In this document: positions 26,474 to 38,568 of the stretch, piece by piece | Layout of the letters: the number at the start of each line of letters is the position of its first letter | Numbering within the stretch: position 1 is the first letter of the stretch | DNA from: Phallusia mammillata | Lineage: Eukaryota > Chordata > Ascidiacea > Phlebobranchia > Ascidiidae | Reading direction: 5' to 3' | Length of the DNA stretch: 64,000 nt | NCBI GenBank assembly: GCA_003260075.1 | Contig: QLIY01000637.1 | Coordinates: 32,676 to 96,675, forward strand | Notes under the pieces: model-generated | Database searches by the model: none | The model's input: only the letters and a program-made list of their open reading frames with translations | Told to the model about the DNA's origin: nothing | Position numbers and translations under genes: made by a program

Positions 26474-26493
26474 GGATTTAAACCAAACAGAGT
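26473..26493 (+). other. Splice acceptor and short leader before the transporter ATG
   Basis: A pyrimidine-rich tract ending tttgtgtag at 26474 lies 19 bases before the ATG at 26494. It could receive a 5'UTR exon or, in an ascidian, a trans-spliced leader. Confidence 0.45.
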
Positions 26494-28362
26494 ATGGAAC
26501 TTGAATTAACTTCTACACAACAAATACCATCGTACCAGAACAATGCGAAGTTCACGATTAAGTACTACGAAAAGGACCACCCTCATTGGTCATGTGACGA
26601 AGAAGAAACGTCATGCTACGTCACTGATACGTCAGATGAAGTACATTCGTTTACGACCACTGACGTTGAGCACGCAGACGATGAACTCAGTGAAGTCAGT
26701 TTTGCTGACTCAGCAAACAGCGACGTTTTGCTGAGTCAGCAGTTTTTCGGTTTGGATTTGGAGTCCAATGATGAAGGTTTTAGTGGGAAGGCTGGTCGAA
26801 GCAGAACTAAGGCTAAAGAGCGTCTTGTGGACAAAGCGTACGTTTCAGATGAAAACAACAACGCGACGGATAAAGATATGGATGTGAAGTATTTTGAGCG
26901 CGAGCAAAGCTTATTAGAAAGCGAGGAATCAATCAAGGCTACCTTCGAACAATGGAATTTAGTTGACTTGACTGAAACGAGGACCAGTAAAACTAGATGG
27001 TTCGTTCTCTTCGTAATATGCGCATCCATATTCGTTCGTTCTTTCGTATCAGTTGTATTCGGCCAAGTCAACGACGTGTTTGCAGCTTACTACGACGTTC
27101 CACCAGGAGCTGTGGATTGGCTTACCACAACCGGTTTCCTAGCAACGCTTTTTGTAGCGCCACTAGTGGTTAAACTCGGTCGGGGAAAAACAAGCCTACG
27201 CCAATTGTGCTGTCTAATGACTGGCAGCGCTTCGGTGGGTACCATGCTTTTAACCACCGCTGTTGTAAGCAGAGAATACGGATTTGCCCTTGCTATAGCC
27301 GGACAAGCTGTAATGGGTGCCAACAATGCAGTAGCAATGACTATTCCGCCGTTAGTGGCCGCTGTGTGGTTCCCTGAACGTGAAACAGCTACCTCATTAG
27401 CTTTGGCGCTTGTCTCTGTGGGTGTTGGTGACGCTTTGGGATCATACATTCCCGCTGAGCTTATTGTTACCCAAGGATTAGCAGAAGATGCGAATTCCAG
27501 ATTTATCCAGTTTAAACTAGTCACCATGTTTGCCTGCACGGCCGGCGCTTCTCTATTAACCTTCATCATAGCGGTTGCGTATGTGGATGAGAGGCCTGTT
27601 TTGCCACCAAGTAAAGCACAACTTTCAAAGGTCGGCGCCGGTGGCAGGGACAGAGAAAATCAGATTTGCGATGAAGTCAGTTTGCTACGGGACACGGACT
27701 TCATTATGGTGGCACTCTTTTACGGGATTTCTGCAGCATCGGGGGCAAACAGCATCACACTGTTATCATCGATTATAAGGGAGACATTTGCCAACGACAG
27801 GTTTGAAAATCTGGATTCAGTTGCAGGTAAAATCGTGTCTACTATGTTTGTATGTTTCTCATTTGGGCCTTTGGTAGCGGGTCGAATTTTGGACAAGACG
27901 AAAAGCTACAGGGCCACCGCTTTGGTTGGAATGGCCGGACTGGCCCTCGGAACATGCGGAGTAACAGTTTCCATACTTCTTACAAGTATCGAGGGACTTT
28001 ATGTGTCTCATGTATTTCTTGGTTTCTTCATGGGAGTCGCAGAAACTGCATTGTTTGAAATTGCCTCAGAAATCACCTACCCCAAACCTGAAATGGACTT
28101 TAGTTGCGTTTTAGTGATGACCTGGATGGCTTGTTTTGTCATGTATCCCGTCATCGGTCGTCGAGCTTTAAACAGCGCAGCATACGAGGTTCTGACGTCA
28201 TCAGTGGTTGCGTCACTCATGCCAGCAGCTTGTACGTTTGCCAGTTTAGTGCTTGCTGTGTTTTTTCTGCGACCCAAGTGCAAGAGAAGACAGGCCGCCG
28301 AATCGCTGGACGCTGTAGATCCGGATGAAAACAATGAAAGATCTCCCTTGTTGACAGTTTAA
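26494..28362 (+). CDS. Major facilitator transporter, SLC49/FLVCR-like, intronless, 622 aa
   Basis: Multi-pass plasma- or organelle-membrane transporter. An acidic, Ser/Thr-rich cytosolic N-terminus of about 168 residues precedes TM1 (~169-190). The core shows the FLVCR/SLC49 layout: YYDVPPGAVDWL after TM1, AAVWFPERETATSLALAL in the middle of the first bundle, GRILDKTKSYRATAL between TM8 and TM9, and EIASEITYPKPE late in the second bundle; I count about 12 TM segments. The C-terminus is short and charged. In vertebrates FLVCR1/2 move choline and haem and other SLC49 members have other cargo, so the substrate here is open. The gene has no introns in the coding part and sits between two fucosyltransferase paralogues on the opposite strand. 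The ATG at 26494 is the first in frame. Relation to the family was judged by motif memory only. Confidence 0.85.
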   Translation: MELELTSTQQIPSYQNNAKFTIKYYEKDHPHWSCDEEETSCYVTDTSDEVHSFTTTDVEHADDELSEVSFADSANSDVLLSQQFFGLDLESNDEGFSGKAGRSRTKAKERLVDKAYVSDENNNATDKDMDVKYFEREQSLLESEESIKATFEQWNLVDLTETRTSKTRWFVLFVICASIFVRSFVSVVFGQVNDVFAAYYDVPPGAVDWLTTTGFLATLFVAPLVVKLGRGKTSLRQLCCLMTGSASVGTMLLTTAVVSREYGFALAIAGQAVMGANNAVAMTIPPLVAAVWFPERETATSLALALVSVGVGDALGSYIPAELIVTQGLAEDANSRFIQFKLVTMFACTAGASLLTFIIAVAYVDERPVLPPSKAQLSKVGAGGRDRENQICDEVSLLRDTDFIMVALFYGISAASGANSITLLSSIIRETFANDRFENLDSVAGKIVSTMFVCFSFGPLVAGRILDKTKSYRATALVGMAGLALGTCGVTVSILLTSIEGLYVSHVFLGFFMGVAETALFEIASEITYPKPEMDFSCVLVMTWMACFVMYPVIGRRALNSAAYEVLTSSVVASLMPAACTFASLVLAVFFLRPKCKRRQAAESLDAVDPDENNERSPLLTV

Positions 28363-28435
28363 CAAACTTTTACATCTCATTTTATAATTTTCGCATCATA
28401 GGAAATTTAGTGTTTTTTTGTATTTCTTTAGTGCA

Positions 28436-28441
28436 AATAAA
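28436..28441 (+). terminator. AATAAA poly(A) signal of the SLC49-like gene
   Basis: Canonical hexamer 74 bases after the transporter stop codon, in an AT-rich 3' region. Confidence 0.6.
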
Positions 28442-28870
28442 TTCACCATCACGTGATGGAAGGATCTGTTTTGTAATACTTCACTTTTTGATTTGTCAAA
28501 GTTGGCGTTCAAAGACCAAACACATGTATTGCCCATTACATAATGCAAAAATAATTTTTGGGGAGCAAATTAGAATATTTGAACAAAAAAGATAATCTCT
28601 AAAACAAATAAACAACAACCGCAATGAGAGGAGAGATATCGTAAAGTACTAAAAATGAAATTATGAGTACGTTCGGTCATAAGCGAAGCAAGTGAAAAAT
28701 TTAAAACAATACGGTTAGTTCAAAAATGTCGTAAACAATAGGACTAAATTGAAATTGTTGCGCTTGGACAAACTAATAATAATAACCCAAACATTGCCAT
28801 GTGTACAAACCTTTCCCTGATTTCATCCCTGCAGTTGATATTATAGCAGCATGAACGTGGGGGGCAAAGG

Positions 28871-31800
28871 TCAACTAAAACTACTGCAAAAATTAAAACG
28901 AGCAAATACTTTACCTTTACCGCAGGGTCTGTGTAACATACACCACACAATAAATGTAAAAACTACGAAACCGGCCGAATAGGCCAGAGTTATTAACCAA
29001 TGATGTGAAAACCCACTGGCTCCCGACGTTGCTTTACAAACCGAAAAATGTGGATTATCCACCGAATATTTTTTACCGAACCACCATCGGTCTAAGCGTC
29101 TTATGTATTGAACCTCATCATCTGGAGTTTCTAGAAGCTTCTTGCATAAACCGCACATGCCGACGTACTTCTTTGAAGCTATAAGGTTGCTTGGCAACAG
29201 TGTTTTGCCCGTTTTATTATTATTCAGCCTCCAATCAAAATACTTCGAGTACATCTCGTCGTTTTTGTCGAGTTCAACCAGGTACTCAGCGAGTTCTTTC
29301 GTCGATTTAAAATCGTCAACGTGTATGAATGAATGGGGTGGAGCAACTTGTTCATAGTCGGACCTGGATAAGCCCATGACCACTGGGACTGTGCCGCTAG
29401 CCAATGCGTTTATCCAGAACTTCTCGCTAATGTAATCCTTGCATGCGGAGTTTTCAAAAGAGAGATAGAACTTGTATCTGGAGAAAATACTTTTTGAACT
29501 TGGGTTTAGGAAAACGGCCATGCCATACCTTTTAGTAAAAAATCATTGCAAAAGTCTATCTTTGGTAAATGTTTGTAAAATTCCCATCAGTGGCTGATAC
29601 AATGTTTGCAATTTGCAGTAATTCATTCCAAATGTTTCATCAATTACCGTGTTCAGCATTATGCCAAAATTTAGGTTTATTAAACAACTTGAAAAATTTA
29701 AACAACTTCCTAAATCGTTTGAAACTTCAATCATATTCGTTCTACTCGTGTATTATGAATCCAAATCAATTTTCAATAAGATGTGTATAAAGAGGACGAA
29801 CCTGGATACGACGTCCGTGACAGATGCGATTCGTCGCTTAGCACATTTTCCATATTCATCAATAGGAATAAACTGATGTAATTCATTTGCTATTTCCCTT
29901 CGCTCCGTCACACCACAGTTCGAAACAACCCATGCGACGAGAGAACTGGCTTTCTTTTCTTCGATTAATTTCGTTACTTCTTTCCTGGTAATAACACAAT
30001 AACAGCCACATTGAATTAAATTAAAGTTGAATAAAAAAATGACCTAAAACCACATTTAACACATTAAATACTCGTAAATTACAATTTTAGGACGAAATTT
30101 AAATAAGGGTATGGTTTGTGCACTTGTTAAAAGGTTGATCCTAAAAAATTTAGCTGTGCGACTCTCCCTAAATTTCTTTCTTATTCATAATCATACTAGC
30201 AGATTGTCTAAACAGCTTTGATCACAGTTTTTAGCGCTCGGAAAAAGAGTTGCTAAACTTAAAAATTACCCCGTCCTTCAAGAAGTAGGCATTCAAGAAG
30301 TAGAATGGNAAATACTCGTAAATTACAATTTTAGGACGAAATTTAAATAAGGGTATGGTTTGTGCACTTGTTAAAAGGTTGATCCTAAAAAATTTAGCTG
30401 TGCGACTCTCCCTAAATTTCTTTCTTATTCATAATCATACTAGCAGATTGTCTAAACAGCTTTGATCACAGTTTTTAGCGCTCGGAAAAAGAGTTGCTAA
30501 ACTTAAAAATTACCCCGTCCTTCAAGAAGTAGGCATTCAAGAAGTAGAATGGTTTAATACTTTCGGGTTACAGTTAACTTATGAACAAGCGGCGGCTTTG
30601 TTTAAGAGTGGGTATCACGGGAAAACTTGGAATGTTATAGATGTGGGATTCGAATGATTGCTAGAGCTTCACTGGCAACGCGGCTACACCGAGAAATCGG
30701 CCGCACACAAACAGTTCTTTATCTACTCAGTGGTCCGAAAAATGTTATTTCAAAATGTTTCATAATCTTATCATGGAGGTCCTATTGCAGTTTTTTTTCG
30801 GAATTTCCCTTGGTCTAAGCGACGCCAAAGAAAAAAAATTGTTATAGTGTTGATATTCGACACTACTGTAGTACTGCCTCGAGATCTAAACTTATCCTAC
30901 CAGTCAAATTATTTTATCCATACCTCGATAAAGTGCTGATATTTACAGCGTAAGATGACAGAATATCAGAATCGGAGCGATAAGTCATCGTCCAGTTAAA
31001 CAAGGAAGTCACTGGAGTCAAGGTTTTCTCATACATATATCTCACATTCCAAGGTGGCTCCATACAATGCCATACCCATCTGAAAAAACAAAAATACATT
31101 TTGAGTTGACTTTCTGCTCCCAGGGGAAACACATCAGCGACGTAACATAGCACACAAAAACAACAGGATATAGCTGCCCAACGTTATAACGTTTCGGACC
31201 GCAAAAACGTGGAGGACATAATTGTGGTGAATGGCTAAACGCGCTGGAGTTATTCCGATTACACAGCTGTTGTCTTAAAAGGTATACAACACAATTTTCG
31301 GTTTTCACCCCCTATGGAATAACAACTGCACCACATAATGGGCTTTCAGTTTAGTCACTTTGCGAATTTGTTTTGAAAACCGTGTTGGATGAACTTATTT
31401 TCAACACATTGAATAAAGTGTTAAATCATGTACTCGGTTCAAGGGTCCATATCTCGTCGAGTCGTATTATTTACAAAAAGCAATACGAGTTGAGTGAATA
31501 ATGAGTTACAAAATAATGCAAATGCGTTTAAATATCTTTTGCAAATGCGAGTGTATAAATGTAAAACTACAGCGTAATTAATATTTGCGGAGCAATTGAT
31601 TTGCCACAAACTCGACAAAAATACAACGACAACTAAAATACAACTACATAAAGTCTTAGGTTCTTTGCATTTACACGCAAATCAAGAAACTATCTTTTAC
31701 CTCTGTTTTGGATGTCTGCTTTTTAATGGTAACCGGCCGACAAAATCTGTCGTCTCCACACAGTGGAAAACAATAGCTTCCGCTACATCTGCACTGGATT

Positions 31801-32699
31801 GATCGTATGTCAGGATACATCCGGGGCATTTTTGGGAATCAGTTTCGACCTCGCCGAAAAACGGACGCCAAACAAGAATGACTGGCTTTTGATTTCCATC
31901 TTCATTCCTGAATACATAACATTCGATACCGCTTTTAACAAACTTCATACTTAATTTTATTCCACATATTGCATATAACCGAAATCAGAGTTGTGAGTCG
32001 GGCCGGGTACGGGCTTAGGTTTCTTCAAAAACACGGGCCTGATTCGGGCCTGACTTTACACTCTTTATCAATATTTTTTTGAATATATTTAATTAGCTAA
32101 GTTACTATTTGCTGGACCTGACCCAATGTCAAACAGCCCTCCCCCCCCCCCGCCTTGTTAAAAACCAATTGTCTATTGTGTTTGTTGTCTTGGTCTTTGC
32201 TGAGGCTTTAGTGTATAGGCCTGTCAATCAAACTTTCGGGCCCAAATGGGCTTCTCAAAAACGGTTCGGCTTTGGGCCGTGTTTCGGGCTTGTGCTTTCG
32301 GGTTCGTGCTCCAATTTCAGGCCCCTTTACAACTCTGACCGAAACATTGAAAAATCACTTTTGAAGATAAATGATTGTATCATAAGAATTTACGTGGTCG
32401 TTCGAAGATACCTAAACAAATTGCGCATAACACACGTGTTGTATTAACATTTGTATGTAATCACATTTGAAAATAAATAAATATTAAAAATAACAAAACT
32501 TACGTTGGCAGATTTTCTTTGTCAAGATGAAACAATTTTCGTGCTCTTGGTAGCTTCCGTAAGCTATGCGAAGTTCTTAACCAGTTGTCAATATCCAACG
32601 ACCATTCGAAAATCAGGTTGTCGAACACGATCAAGATGAACAGGTAAACAATCAAAACAAGAAAAACGAAAAAAGTCGATCGACTTTTATTGTACATTG
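28871..32699 (-). CDS. Alpha-1,3-fucosyltransferase-like (GT10), paralogue 2, 5 exons, 448 aa
   Basis: Exons on minus: 32699-32504 (ATG at 32697), 31907-31701, 31079-30924, 29984-29802, 29477-28871. Every intron is phase 2 and exon sizes nearly match paralogue 1, so the two arose by duplication. An N-terminal signal anchor follows MYNKSRS. Later come CPGCILTYDQS, AIVFHCVE, WNVRYMYEK, TYRSDSDILSS and the GT10 core LSFENSACKDYISEKFW plus TVPVVMG. A CxxC (CGLC) and a second hydrophobic stretch (AYSAGFVVFTFIVWCML) lie near the C-terminus, as in paralogue 1. A splice acceptor (ttaggttttgtag) ends two bases before the ATG. The intron between exons 3 and 4 is inflated by an exact 243-bp duplication around a single N. 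A possible alternative donor (GTAAAG) near 28,910 could change the last residues. Confidence 0.9.
30066..30552. repeat. Exact 243-bp direct duplication around one N (30309)
   Basis: 30066-30308 and 30310-30552 appear identical with a single N between, in fucosyltransferase 2 intron 3. Same pattern as at 15956. Confidence 0.9.
31986..32337. mobile_element. hAT-like MITE in fucosyltransferase 2 intron 1, 352 bp
   Basis: The ends CAGAGTTGTGAGTCGGGCC and, on the other strand, CAGAGTTGTAAAGGGGCC are inverted repeats. The flanking 8 bp, accgaaat (31978-31985) and accgaaac (32338-32345), match at 7 of 8 positions. The interior is rich in CGGGCC/GGGTTCG repeats. A natural C-run at ~32142-32152 lies inside and is probably unrelated to the 10-base junctions. 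Confidence 0.85.
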
Positions 32700-34123
32700 C
32701 TACAAAACCTAAAGCAACTCACATGGCCACAGTGTAAACAGCAACCTTGAAAACGTAAGTTTATTAAAGCGTCTGTAAAATTGATTATGACTAGAAAGGT
32801 GGCTTTCGTATGTTTTTGCATTTTAGTATTTGGCTGTTCAAACACACCACCAAATATATTCCATGTATTTACATATAAATACAGTTTTTTTTCCAACGCT
32901 TGCAAAGTTATAAATATGATGTTAGCAAAATTTCTTAACCAAAAAATGTTTTGCATAACTTCGGCGTACCTGAAGTGCGTTTACCATCTATCCACCAATT
33001 GTGCCCTCAACTTATAGTTTTATATTGTTTCAACGTTGCGCAGCTTATTCCGTCTTAGTAAATATTGTGGTACAATTGTGCTGCTACGATTTGTTACACC
33101 CTTCGAAATAAGCTCAACTCAACTCAACTCAACCTAATTTCACCAAATAATGGAAGCTTGCTGGCAGCCTCACATTCTGTGTTTAGGCCCTTTTGTGCTC
33201 TCCCTTCTCTCGCATTTAATTGTTACGTTATGCAGCGTTGATTGACTTGACAAGCGATTTTGTATCGCAACGTGCGGGAAGTCCAGAGGAACAACCAGTC
33301 AACCACCAATCCATACAACTGTGCACTACAGCACGCGTTTAAAGTTTTATGCTAGTATTTAGGTTTAGCTAGGCATTTCGGTTTGTACAACTTTATGATA
33401 CCAAACATCAAAGGGATACTTGTTACTATATCCTTTATTATTATTTTTTTATAGTTACTTTTCTCTGCATGTATATACCAACGTTGTTTATTTACCTCCC
33501 TTTTTATTGTTTTAACAACATAACTAAATAAAGCTTTGTTTTGCACTGTAATTGGCGATTCCACCAAGCTGTATGCAACATACAATTCCCGCAGCATGAC
33601 AAACAACACTTTTATTGATCTACTCCTTTTACTACTTCTACAAACGGTAAACCACAGTGTTTAAAATGCGCCTGACAGCTCTTGTCAAGTGCCACTTTCA
33701 AAACGTTACAAACTGTACTCCCATACTACTGCAACTAGGAAACTGGTTCTAAATACTCTATTCGCTACTACACACAGTGATTTAATGCACTTAGACATCT
33801 TCCTGTTCTGCTGTGGTCTATTAATACCAGTGCAGTTTCATAATGATACAAGAATGAGTTAGTCCACTTGACAACCAATTGGTCGTGTTGTTATGTTATA
33901 CTAAATAAACATACCTACTCTTCGGGTTATTAAAGCTTCGAAGTACAGTAGCAAGTAAGGAAACATCTAAACCTATCCATAATCTAAATTATAAACCTAC
34001 TTTTGCACAAAAACTGACAACAACCAAACTAGCTGTACGATTACAAACTAGATGCCCTAGGGCAAACCTGTCGGCCATTGATGCCCTAAAGGAAATTCCG
34101 AGCGGTCTATTCACAGCCACAGC
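32700..34123. other. Intergenic, upstream of fucosyltransferase 2
   Basis: No gene recognised. A short (CTCAA)n tandem repeat is at about 33113-33134. An 85-residue minus-strand open frame at 33352-33609 has no supporting motif or splice context. Confidence 0.4.
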
Positions 34124-34699
34124 CATGGGCGTCCGCAGCGGGGGGCAAGAGGGGGCGCGTGCCCCCCCTGGAAATAATAAAAACGCAAACAGTCGCAAAA
34201 TTCGCATCTTAAAACAAAACACCAAAAACATTCACATAGTGTTATACAAAAACTATTCCAGGAACTTAACTGAAGACGTCGTGGGTCTCCACCCCGTTTA
34301 ACGCACCGAATACAAGCTGTAACTGTAACAGAACAGGATGAGGTTTTACAACAGATTAAATGAATCGAACATTATTACTTAACAATAGCTCGGTAACAAG
34401 CATATTATTACGTCATTGATGGATGTGTCAAAAAGCCATTATGTGATACCTTCACTGAGTCTGTTGTTACATCTGATAAGGTTCGTGTATGTAAATCCTA
34501 CTTCCGTTAAAAATCGTTTGCCAACCTACCACATATTTCAGTAATAGTTAACATTGTGTTTATTGCACTACTTTGCTACATTGGGATTAGCAAGAAAGAA
34601 TATCACTGTCAGATGATTTTTGTTCGGAAATACCGTTTATTGAACGGCCATGTGACGATAGTTTGCCCTCCCCTGTATTTTTTCCTGCGGACGCCCATG
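34124..34699. mobile_element. hAT-like element with CATGGGCGTCCGCAG ends, intact copy, 576 bp
   Basis: The left end CATGGGCGTCCGCAG is exactly repeated in inverse at the right end (CTGCGGACGCCCATG). A perfect 8-bp duplication, GCCACAGC, is at 34116-34123 and 34700-34707. The right ~400 bp is about 90% similar to the copy at 51859-52885. No transposase frame is visible. Confidence 0.92.
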
Positions 34700-34707
34700 G
34701 CCACAGC

Positions 34708-37700
34708 ATGCTGTGTTTCCTTTTGTTGGTTTACAAAAGACGTGGAAGCGATTACTACCATACCCGGCTTTTGTTAGTGCAGAATATTTTCATTCAAAAT
34801 ATTTAGGCTTCACACATGGCAGACAGTCAAGAGAAGATTTTGTCCTAAAATAACCTAGTTTTCGAGTCGTGTGCGCGCTGGAAGCACAAGTACTACGGCT
34901 TTCTCGGATTTTATGTCAAGTACCATGCGTCGTTTTAAATTAAAATTGCCTCGAAACTGTTCTAGCCTTCTCAAAGTTTGATGCTCCGATCCTTATTTTC
35001 TTACGAGCTGCAAGACTCAAGGCAATCCCAAATTGGTGCCCAAGATAATGTTTTCGTAGAAATTGTATCAAGTTTGTCGTAGCCTTTTCAGCATACCTTC
35101 ACTTCTAGAAGAGCAATATCCGTTTCCTAACGTTCTTTGAAATGCCTTTTCACACGAAAATACTGGCTTTAATGTAAATGTTGTGCACAATAATATGATG
35201 GCTGTTATAATGATATTTTTTTATGTGTGTGTTAAAAACGCCCTTGCAAAAACAATAGCCCTAACAGTGATTATAAAGTTGGTTGTTATGGAACAATCAA
35301 ATGTACCTAACTATACTGATAGGAATAATCTTTTTTACACCCGCAATGCCAGCACGGCTTTTAGATTGTAAACTGTATCTACGCGCCACGGTAATTGTCA
35401 GGGACCGGTGTCAGTTATCGTGACAAGAATGTCTTTTTCGTACTGTATGTACGGGTTTAAGTAGTTGCAAAAGATAGCCAAGCCTGGTGACTGCTTCAGG
35501 GCCCATAAAAGTCTACCGTAACAATCAACGTTCATAATTAAGAATGTACACATTTGCATGATTTTTTAGATGATTAACAATGTTGCCGAGAGCCGCATAT
35601 AACATTTTAGTTGTCTTTTTGTCTTTTTCGACACAGATAAAGCCTATCTAGATGCGACTATAGTGCGCGAGATTCGGGGAGAAAACGTCAAGAACGCCGG
35701 CACATTTTTTTTTCTGTACAGGATACTAACCCGATCCATACATGCAACTTTATTTTACCTATAGTCGCCAATATTTAACTAGTCGTTTAACCCTTTATTT
35801 AATGTAATAAGTTTTCATTCCATTTAAGTTCTGGTGAAAAAATGTCGAGTTTCTTTTCAACGAAGGTTTTGTTGTAATGTAAAAAGAGACGTATCCTCGC
35901 AAGTTAAAATATATCACAACCTTTTTTCGAGACTGAAGCTTGAGTTCTTTCTTGTCTTACTATCGAAAGATCCAAACAATTCGCCCCTATTGCTGCTTGT
36001 ACTTCTATGCCGTGTCGTTCATCTGCATCATCCACATAACGTGTTGTCTTTAACTTGTTTCATCTGTTCATGCATAACTCGTGAAATGCGAAGAAAAGCA
36101 ATGTAAATACCATTTCAAAACTAAATGTTCTCACTTTATGCGGTACTGTCTGGTATAAACACAATATTTTTGTATTCCGCGTTCCATAAGCCAAATGTTT
36201 AACAGTATCACGAGGAAAAGCTATCTGTACGTTTATACGTGCCATTTCTCATTTCAACTGTCCATGCCATGCAAGCTGGTAGCATTTCCTGGTGGCACTG
36301 TAAAAGATGTTGGAACCTACCAAGCTCTTCAATCCAAATAATACATATAAGTCCAACTACCATTCCGCTAAAATAAACTGTATTGCTCACGTACTACGCG
36401 GCCTATAGAGCATGTCGACCAAAGGTTATATGGTTAGTGTTAGAATTGACGAATAAGTCAAGCCTCAGGTTTTGGCACACAACTTCAATACTTGCGGCTT
36501 TAATCTATACATGAGTCTGCCCTACGTTCAAATTATTGCATGGGACCGCTACAATACTCGAAAAAAAGAGCGAAAATATTACAGCGTTAGTGCGGACTAA
36601 CCCCTTTACCTCATTCTTCCTAATCAGGAATTGAACAGTAGGTTCTATCAGTCAAATAATTTTTCAGCATTTTGTTGGATCGCTTAGTGTTTATTGAATC
36701 CTTGACACTTTCTGACCATGACTTTGAATATTCAGCCATCAAGTTGTAATTTGTATCTAAATTAGTCTAACTTCGCAAACTTTCTGCAACTATATTATCA
36801 CTGTCATTTAACAGCCATCATGTTTTTTAGTAATTTTTTTCAGAATTGCTTGACGTCTGTTTCATTTCGTTTTCAGCAATATGGAACCGGGCACAATGAA
36901 CAGGCAATGGCCTTCGTGGTAAAATAGGCCAAATCAAACATAACCTAATGTTGTCGCTTAAATATGAAGAGATAAAGCACGAAAAAAAAAACAAATACGT
37001 ACTTGTACAAAACCTTTTTAAGACGCTGTCAAACAAATGCTGAAGCGTTGCTGAATACTAAACTCTCACAAGGCTAAAGTCGTTTGTTAAGCAATTTGTC
37101 ATCTGGCTGAATACACTCGTGATTATGTTGGATGGCGACTCAAACGCTATTTACCAAAACTAAATTTAGGTCGACTAGCAACTTTTGCTTTCAAAAACTC
37201 CTGCTTCCTGAAGCTGTTTAACAATACAGACTTGTTGGCATAAACACAGCACTGGTCAGATGATCTCTTAGCCCTGACATAATCGTGTTTTCCGCTTGGG
37301 TTTACTTGATCAGTTAACCACATGCGTTGGTACGCAGTACAAAGTTACAATAGATGGGATTGAGAAAATATTAAACCATGGCCCTTCTAATGTTCATCAC
37401 AGCATAAGTACATGCAAAATTTTATTCGCACAACATTGGACCATACACATTATTACGTCACAACGGCTTCTGGTAAAGTGCACAGATGAAATATTATTGC
37501 ATTGTTTCCTAACAAAGAAAAACTCGCAGCAGAATGGAAAAGAACAATCAGAAAAAAGTTAAGTTGGTTAAACAAAAGTCTCGGGCGCTTAAAGAACTTT
37601 ATTGCACCAAACGTCAAATTTTTTTCAGGTATTTTTTGATCAAATGTTTGATTTTGAAATTCAGCAAAAAGTAGTTTGGTTGATGCCAAAATATCTAGGT

Positions 37701-38568
37701 TAACAGGTGATCAATATTACAACACAATTTAGCAGCGGATGTTTTCCTTTGATCAAAGATAAACAAAGCAGATATATTTTTCTTCATCACTTTAAACATT
37801 ACGGTTAGGTTAAACAGGAAAGATTAATGGTTAAATATTCGTTTGGGTCGGTGAAACCGTTTTTAATTGCATAGGTTTTTACAATAAAGCCAAACTACTT
37901 GGAATGTCGATTTTATCAGCACTTTAACATGTGCGATATGGGCCAATAACAAGTTAGGTCTTCGGTCTGCGCTACTTCAAACAATAAAAAAGCTTCAAAA
38001 ACGCTCACAGTAACAAATCGCACCTTTTAAGAATTAGCGAAAGATCGCCACCTTGTGGTCGCGCTAAATACATTATAAATGCCACTAGGGGCAGGAGAGG
38101 GCGACGTCGGCATAGAAATCATGGGAAGGCACAATCACTACTTCGTCTAAGCAGGAAGCATAATTTAAATTAATGCACAAAAAGGGAAATAAATCTCAGA
38201 ACTAATTTAAACCAATACACAGATAAAACACAATGCTCGAGTACAATAACATTTTGGTTCGTTTTGCGGATTGAAACATGACAAGTGCCTGAATGTAATA
38301 CTAACACAACCACTAATTGTTGGTCCACATGGCAAAGTTTGTGCACTCAAGTGTACAGAAGAATGGTCGCACAAGTGTATTCGGTGCCGAGTTTTTAAAA
38401 CAAAATTGACTGACAAGATTTTGTGTATTAGAAACTTCGATCGGACTGCTGCTGTTTGAGGTGTGGTGTATGGTGGTTAGGGTTAGTAGCAATCTAATAG
38501 TAGGATAAAAATACATCTAGGATATTGCAATTTGTTCAACCTTAAAGTAAGAGCAGCAAAACATAAGT
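34708..38568. other. Gene-poor intergenic region
   Basis: About 3.9 kb with no recognised coding exon or RNA gene. Short open frames (for example 35183-35371 plus, 35834-36106 plus, 36208-36390 minus) lack domain or splice support. The stretch lies downstream of the ITPRID-like gene, so its 3'UTR may extend into the right end; no AATAAA was found close to that stop. Confidence 0.4.

Noticed and set aside
26736-27569. Minus-strand open frames opposite the transporter
   Set aside because: Antisense shadows of a clear 622-residue coding frame.
32142-32152. C-run as another 10-base assembly junction
   Set aside because: It lies inside a delimited MITE, is of opposite polarity to the others in this contig and has no duplicated flank, so it is probably natural.
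36208-36390. Possible signal-anchor exon on minus (MSNTVYFSGMVVGLICIIW)
   Set aside because: The nearest donor and acceptor would imply an implausible ~26-base intron, and no downstream exons were found.
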